A stretch of 64,000 nt of DNA from assembly GCA_910584485.1 (NCBI GenBank), contig CAJUAV010000001.1, positions 124,001 to 188,000 of the forward strand. The letters are read 5' to 3'. The DNA is from an uncultured Alistipes sp. (lineage in GTDB: Bacteria > Bacteroidota > Bacteroidia > Bacteroidales > Rikenellaceae). A program made the translations under genes and the position numbers. Positions 60,390 to 64,000 of the stretch are shown piece by piece. The notes beneath the pieces were generated by a model that saw only the letters and a list, made by a program, of their open reading frames with translations, searched no databases and was not told the origin of the DNA. Each line of letters opens with the position of its first letter. Positions within the stretch are counted from its first letter, which is position 1.

Positions 60390-61757
60390 CTACCGCCAGC
60401 CGCCCCCGAGCGCCTTGCAGAGGGCGACGTAGTTGATGTATTGTCCCGCGACCAGGTCGACCAGCTGCATCTGCGCCCGATAGAGCGTGCGTTCGGCGTC
60501 GATCACGTCGAGGTAGTCGACCATGCCGTTGCGGTAGAGGGCGTGGGCCATGCGGACGATGCCGTTGTAGGAGGCGACCAGCTCGCCGCAGCGGTCCGTC
60601 TCGCGGCGGTTGTCGCTGATGGCCGAGAGGGCCGTTTCGACGTCGCTGAAGGCTTCGAGCACGCATTGCTCGTAGTCGTATGCCGCGCGGTTGTAGCGTT
60701 CGACGGCCGCCCGCTCGGCGCCGCGCAGCCGTCCGAAGCCGACGACGGGCTGGACGAGCGAGGCGGCGGCGCTCCAGACGAAGGGATTCCGTTCGGTCAG
60801 CCCCTTCGTCGAGGCGGCCCCCACGCCGCCCGAGGCGGTCAGCCGCAGGGCGGGGAAGCGGTCGCTGCGGGCGATGTGCGCCTCGGCCGCGGCCCGATCG
60901 AGGTTGAAGAAGGCCTCCAGGATGTCGGGGCGCCGTCGGACCAGCTCGGCGGGCACCCCGATCGGCAGCGCTTCGGGCTGCCGGTCGGCGAGCAGGCCGA
61001 TCCATCCCGTCGGAATGGCCAGCCCCTGCGGCGTTTCGCCCGCCAACAGCGCCAGCGCCAGCCGCAGACGCTCGATGGCGCCGCTGTAACGCGGGATGTC
61101 GGCCTCGGCCGTGTAGACGAGGCTGCGCGCCTGTTCGAGTTCGACGCCGCTCGCCATGCCGTAGCGGAACATCGAATCCATCAGCACGGCCGACTCGCGG
61201 CGCAGGGAGGCCGTGCGGGTGGCGATCTCCAGGTCGCGTTCGTATTGCAGGAGCGTGAAATAGTTCGTGGCCACCTCCGCCGCCAGCGCGAGCCGTGCGG
61301 CGCGATGGTTCCAGACCGTCGCCGCGATCGCCGCCGCCGAGGCGCGTCGGGTGGCTCCCGCCTCGCCGAAGAGAGGGATCTCCCAGCGCAGCACGGGCTC
61401 GGCGCCGTAGTGCTCGGTGATCTTCGTCCGTCGCTCGTAGGAGGCCTCGGCCGTCAGCTCGGCGTCGACCTGCGGCAGGAAGGCGGCCCGTGCCGCGAGG
61501 CGCTGCGCACGGGCTTCGGCGATGCTCGTCGCCGAGGCCTGCAGCGTGCGGTTGTTCAGCAGGGCGTGTTCGACGAGGCGGTTCAGCGTCGTGTCGCCGA
61601 AGAGCTCCCACCACTGCTCCGCGAGGGCGCAGCTGTCCTGCGGAAAGCGGTCGGCATAGCGATAGGCTTCGGGGGCGGTCACGCGCGGCGGACGCAGGTG
61701 CGGCATGCAGCCGAAAAGGGTCGTGACGACGAGCAGGGAGAGGAGGCGACGGATCAT
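60390..61757 (-). CDS. OprM/NodT-type outer membrane efflux lipoprotein
   Basis: 455 residues. Lipobox TLFGC with Cys17, then the NodT-type start 'PPRVTAPEAYRYAD' and 'WWELFGDTTLNRLVEHALLNNRTLQ', two OEP repeats ('GMASGVELEQARSLVYTAEAD', 'GMVDYLDVIDAERTLYRAQ'). It forms the outer-membrane channel for the RND pump encoded just upstream; the start overlaps the pump gene by 4 nt (ATGA). The TolC protein at 15.3 kb is a different, non-lipidated type. Confidence 0.92.
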   Translation of the reverse strand: MIRRLLSLLVVTTLFGCMPHLRPPRVTAPEAYRYADRFPQDSCALAEQWWELFGDTTLNRLVEHALLNNRTLQASATSIAEARAQRLAARAAFLPQVDAELTAEASYERRTKITEHYGAEPVLRWEIPLFGEAGATRRASAAAIAATVWNHRAARLALAAEVATNYFTLLQYERDLEIATRTASLRRESAVLMDSMFRYGMASGVELEQARSLVYTAEADIPRYSGAIERLRLALALLAGETPQGLAIPTGWIGLLADRQPEALPIGVPAELVRRRPDILEAFFNLDRAAAEAHIARSDRFPALRLTASGGVGAASTKGLTERNPFVWSAAASLVQPVVGFGRLRGAERAAVERYNRAAYDYEQCVLEAFSDVETALSAISDNRRETDRCGELVASYNGIVRMAHALYRNGMVDYLDVIDAERTLYRAQMQLVDLVAGQYINYVALCKALGGGWR

Positions 61758-64000
61758 GCGGCAGTCTGTTTTGCGGCCCGCCGCCGCTCGAAGCGGCCCA
61801 AACGGGCGACGAGGTAATAGAGAGCGGGGTAGAGGAAGATGCCGAGGAGCGTCGCGGCGGTCATGCCGCCCACCAGCGCCAGCCCCATCACGTTGCGGGC
61901 CGTGGCGTAGACGCCGTGGGCGAAGACGAGCGGCAGCACGCCGAGGATGAAGGCGAAGGCCGTCATCAGGATCGGGCGCAGGCGGAGCCGTGCCGCCTCG
62001 ACGGTGGCCTCTTCGAGCGAACGCCCCTCCTCGAAGAAGAGCCGGTCGGCGTATTCGACCACCAGGATGGCGTTCTTGGCCGAGAGGCCGATGAGCATCA
62101 CGAGCGAAATCTGCAGGTAGATGTCGTTCACGAAGAGCGGACGGGCCAGGTGGGCGGCCCCCGTGAAGAGCAGCGCGCCCAACACGGCGATCGGTACGCT
62201 CAAGAGGATCGCCAGCGGCAGCTTCCACGACTCGTAGAGGGCCGCCAGCGCCAGGAAGACGATCAGCAGCGTGACGACGTAGAGCATCCCGCCCCGTCCC
62301 GAGGCGGAGGCCTCCTGAAACGAGACGCCGCTCCAGGCGATCCCCACGTCGGCGGGCAGCAGCTCGGCGGCCGTACGGCGCACGGCCTGCATGGCGGTAG
62401 CCGTCGAGGCGTCGCGCGCGGGATCGATCGTAAGCCCGATCGAACGGTAGAGGTTGAACTGGTTGATGTAGCCCGCACCCACCGTGTCGGCCACCTCGAC
62501 GAGCGTCGGCATCGGAATCGCCTCGCCCGACGAGGAGGTCACGTAGTAGCTTTCGAGCGACTCGCGGCCGATGCGGTAGGCGGGCGCCGCCTGCAGATAG
62601 GTCTGGTAGAGGCGGCCGAAGCGGGTGAACGAGCCGATGTAACGACCGCCGAGGAAGGTCGACAGGTTGTCGTAGAGCGTTTGCAGGTCGACCCCGCGCG
62701 CCAGCACCTGTTCGCGGTCGACCTTCAGCCGCCGCTTCGGGATCCCCGCGTTGAAGGGGGTGGTGACGGAGGCGATCGAGGGCTCTTTCGAGAGGGCTTC
62801 GATGAGGCGGTCCGTCTCGCGGGCCAGATAGGCCGTGCCGTTGCCGCCGAGGTCCTGCACCTCGACCGAGATGCCCGACGTGACGCCGAGCCCGGGGATC
62901 GAGGGCGGAATGACGGCATAGCAGAGGGCGTTCGGAACGGCCGCATACAGCAGCTCGTCGAGGCGGTCGGCGATCTGCATCGCCGTGAGGCTGCGTTTGC
63001 GATAGTCGACCAGCGAGACGAAGATCACGCCGCTGTCGGTCGAGGCCGTGCCCGAGAGCATGTTGCGGCCCGCGGCGTAGGCCGTCGAGGCGACCTCCGA
63101 AAGGCTGCGGATCGCCGCGTCGGCCTCGGCCATCGCCTCGCTCGTGACTTGCAGCGAGGAGGCTTCGGGGGTGGTCACGAGGACCATCAGATAGCCCTGA
63201 TCCTCCTCGGGCAGGAAGCCCGCGGGGAGCCACCGCCACAGCGCGGCGATCGCCCCCAGCGTGACGGCGACGAAGATTCCCGTGCGGGCCAGGTGGCGCA
63301 TGAAGGTCGGCGTGAAGGCGGCGTAGCGCTGCGTCCGACGGGTGAACCAGTGGTTGAAGCGGCCGAAGAATCCGCGGGCGCTCTTCGCGGCGGGCCGCAG
63401 CAGCAGGGCGCACAGCGCGGGCGAGAGGGTCAGCGCGTTGAAGGTCGAAAGGACCACCGAGACGGCGATCGTGATCGAGAACTGGCGGAAGAGCAGCCCC
63501 GTGATGCCGCCCGTGAACGATACGGGGAGAAAGACGGCCAGCAGGACGACGGTCGTGGCGATGATCGGCGAGGCGACCTCGCGCATCGCTTCGAGAGCGG
63601 CGGCACGGGGTGCGAGCCCCGCGGCCATCTTCACCTGCACGGCCTCGACGACGACGATCGCGTCGTCGACCACCAGGCCGATCGCCAGCACGAGTCCGAG
63701 CAGCGAGATGATGTTGATCGAGAAGCCGAGCAGCGGGAAGAGGGCGAAGGCGCCGACGAGCGAAACGGGAATGGCCACGAGCGGGATCACCGTCGCGCGC
63801 CAGTCCTGCAGGAAGAGGTAGATGATCGCCACGACCAGCACCAGCGCGATGAGCAGCGTGCGGAAAATGTCGCGGATGCCTTCGCGGATCGAGGTGGTGG
63901 TGTCGACGATCTTGGCCGCGGCCACGCCGTCGGGGAAGCGCTCGCCCAGTTCGCCCATCGCCTTGCGGACCGATGCCCCGACCTGCATGGCGTTGCTCCC
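61754..64000 (-). CDS. RND efflux pump (AcrB type), partial
   Basis: 749 codons of the C-terminal three quarters are visible; the N-terminus is beyond the window end. The first visible residues (GSNAMQVGASVRKAM) correspond to about residue 280-290 of AcrB. The proton relay pair is present in TM4 (GLVVDDAIVVVEAV), with periplasmic docking and porter loops between and the last membrane helices at the end. It should work with a membrane fusion protein, probably encoded to the right, and the overlapping OprM-type gene. Substrates are probably hydrophobic compounds, from family knowledge. Confidence 0.95.
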   Translation of the reverse strand, partial: GSNAMQVGASVRKAMGELGERFPDGVAAAKIVDTTTSIREGIRDIFRTLLIALVLVVAIIYLFLQDWRATVIPLVAIPVSLVGAFALFPLLGFSINIISLLGLVLAIGLVVDDAIVVVEAVQVKMAAGLAPRAAALEAMREVASPIIATTVVLLAVFLPVSFTGGITGLLFRQFSITIAVSVVLSTFNALTLSPALCALLLRPAAKSARGFFGRFNHWFTRRTQRYAAFTPTFMRHLARTGIFVAVTLGAIAALWRWLPAGFLPEEDQGYLMVLVTTPEASSLQVTSEAMAEADAAIRSLSEVASTAYAAGRNMLSGTASTDSGVIFVSLVDYRKRSLTAMQIADRLDELLYAAVPNALCYAVIPPSIPGLGVTSGISVEVQDLGGNGTAYLARETDRLIEALSKEPSIASVTTPFNAGIPKRRLKVDREQVLARGVDLQTLYDNLSTFLGGRYIGSFTRFGRLYQTYLQAAPAYRIGRESLESYYVTSSSGEAIPMPTLVEVADTVGAGYINQFNLYRSIGLTIDPARDASTATAMQAVRRTAAELLPADVGIAWSGVSFQEASASGRGGMLYVVTLLIVFLALAALYESWKLPLAILLSVPIAVLGALLFTGAAHLARPLFVNDIYLQISLVMLIGLSAKNAILVVEYADRLFFEEGRSLEEATVEAARLRLRPILMTAFAFILGVLPLVFAHGVYATARNVMGLALVGGMTAATLLGIFLYPALYYLVARLGRFERRRAAKQTAA

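Noticed and set aside
57828..61817. A plus-strand open frame of about 1330 codons opposite feoB and the OprM-type gene
   Set aside because: Composition is that of a shadow frame. The minus strand holds clear FeoB and efflux motifs with overlapping start and stop codons.

Overview
The window is a GC-rich stretch of a Bacteroidota chromosome, most likely a gut Bacteroidales of the Alistipes/Rikenellaceae type. This is inferred from three things: Mfa-type fimbrial genes with the DUF3575/DUF3868 pair, promoters of the Bacteroidota form (TTTG or CTTG, about 20 nt, then TAnnTTTG), and the style of the lipoprotein and efflux genes. Genes lie close together on both strands and no gap between genes exceeds 300 bases. 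High GC produces long spurious reading frames opposite real genes, and these were left out.

Layout. 1-9.8 kb (+): a fimbrial operon with the end of a DUF3575 protein, a DUF3868/OmpA-like protein, an Mfa1-type major fimbrillin, an Mfa2-type anchor, a minor fimbrillin-like lipoprotein and a 1241-residue lipoprotein with an EF-hand-like loop. 9.9-12.1 kb (-): a BKACE-family cleavage enzyme and a DUF1537 sugar-acid kinase whose genes touch end to start. 12.4-15.0 kb (-): a histidine kinase and an NtrC-type response regulator. 15.1-28.5 kb (+): a divergent efflux operon (TolC, HlyD, one ATPase, four large permeases). Its control region holds a good sigma-54 promoter and two upstream palindromes, so the adjacent regulator is its probable activator.

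28.7-36.9 kb: PPi-type phosphofructokinase (-), a small lipoprotein plus radical SAM/SPASM enzyme pair (+), a zinc-ribbon flavoprotein-like gene, DsbD, tRNA-Pro(TGG), glnS (-) and a TrmH-family methylase. 37-46.6 kb: a Cys-tailed membrane protein, panB, a GH88/105 hydrolase, guaB, a DUF3795 protein, guaA, and a three-gene set that fits conversion of L-galactose to D-tagaturonate. 46.7-54.6 kb: tRNA-Leu(TAA), miaA, a pRiA4b ORF-3-like gene, a LuxC-like acyl-CoA reductase, a pectate lyase, purT, an aminotransferase and a chloramphenicol-acetyltransferase-like gene. 54.9-64 kb (-): an AspT/YidE-type transporter, a feoAB-lrgA-lrgB operon, and an RND efflux pair cut by the window end.

Three themes join the regions. 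First, export: two unrelated efflux systems and fimbriae. Second, plant cell-wall sugars: pectate lyase, unsaturated-uronyl hydrolase and an L-galactose pathway, L-galactose being a sugar of rhamnogalacturonan II. Third, dispersed non-coding repeats: a ~75-bp AT-richer unit that carries a complete Bacteroidota promoter and sits upstream of three unrelated genes, and a ~80-bp GC-rich element found in three gaps. The most novel candidates are the radical SAM/lipoprotein pair and the promoter-bearing repeat.
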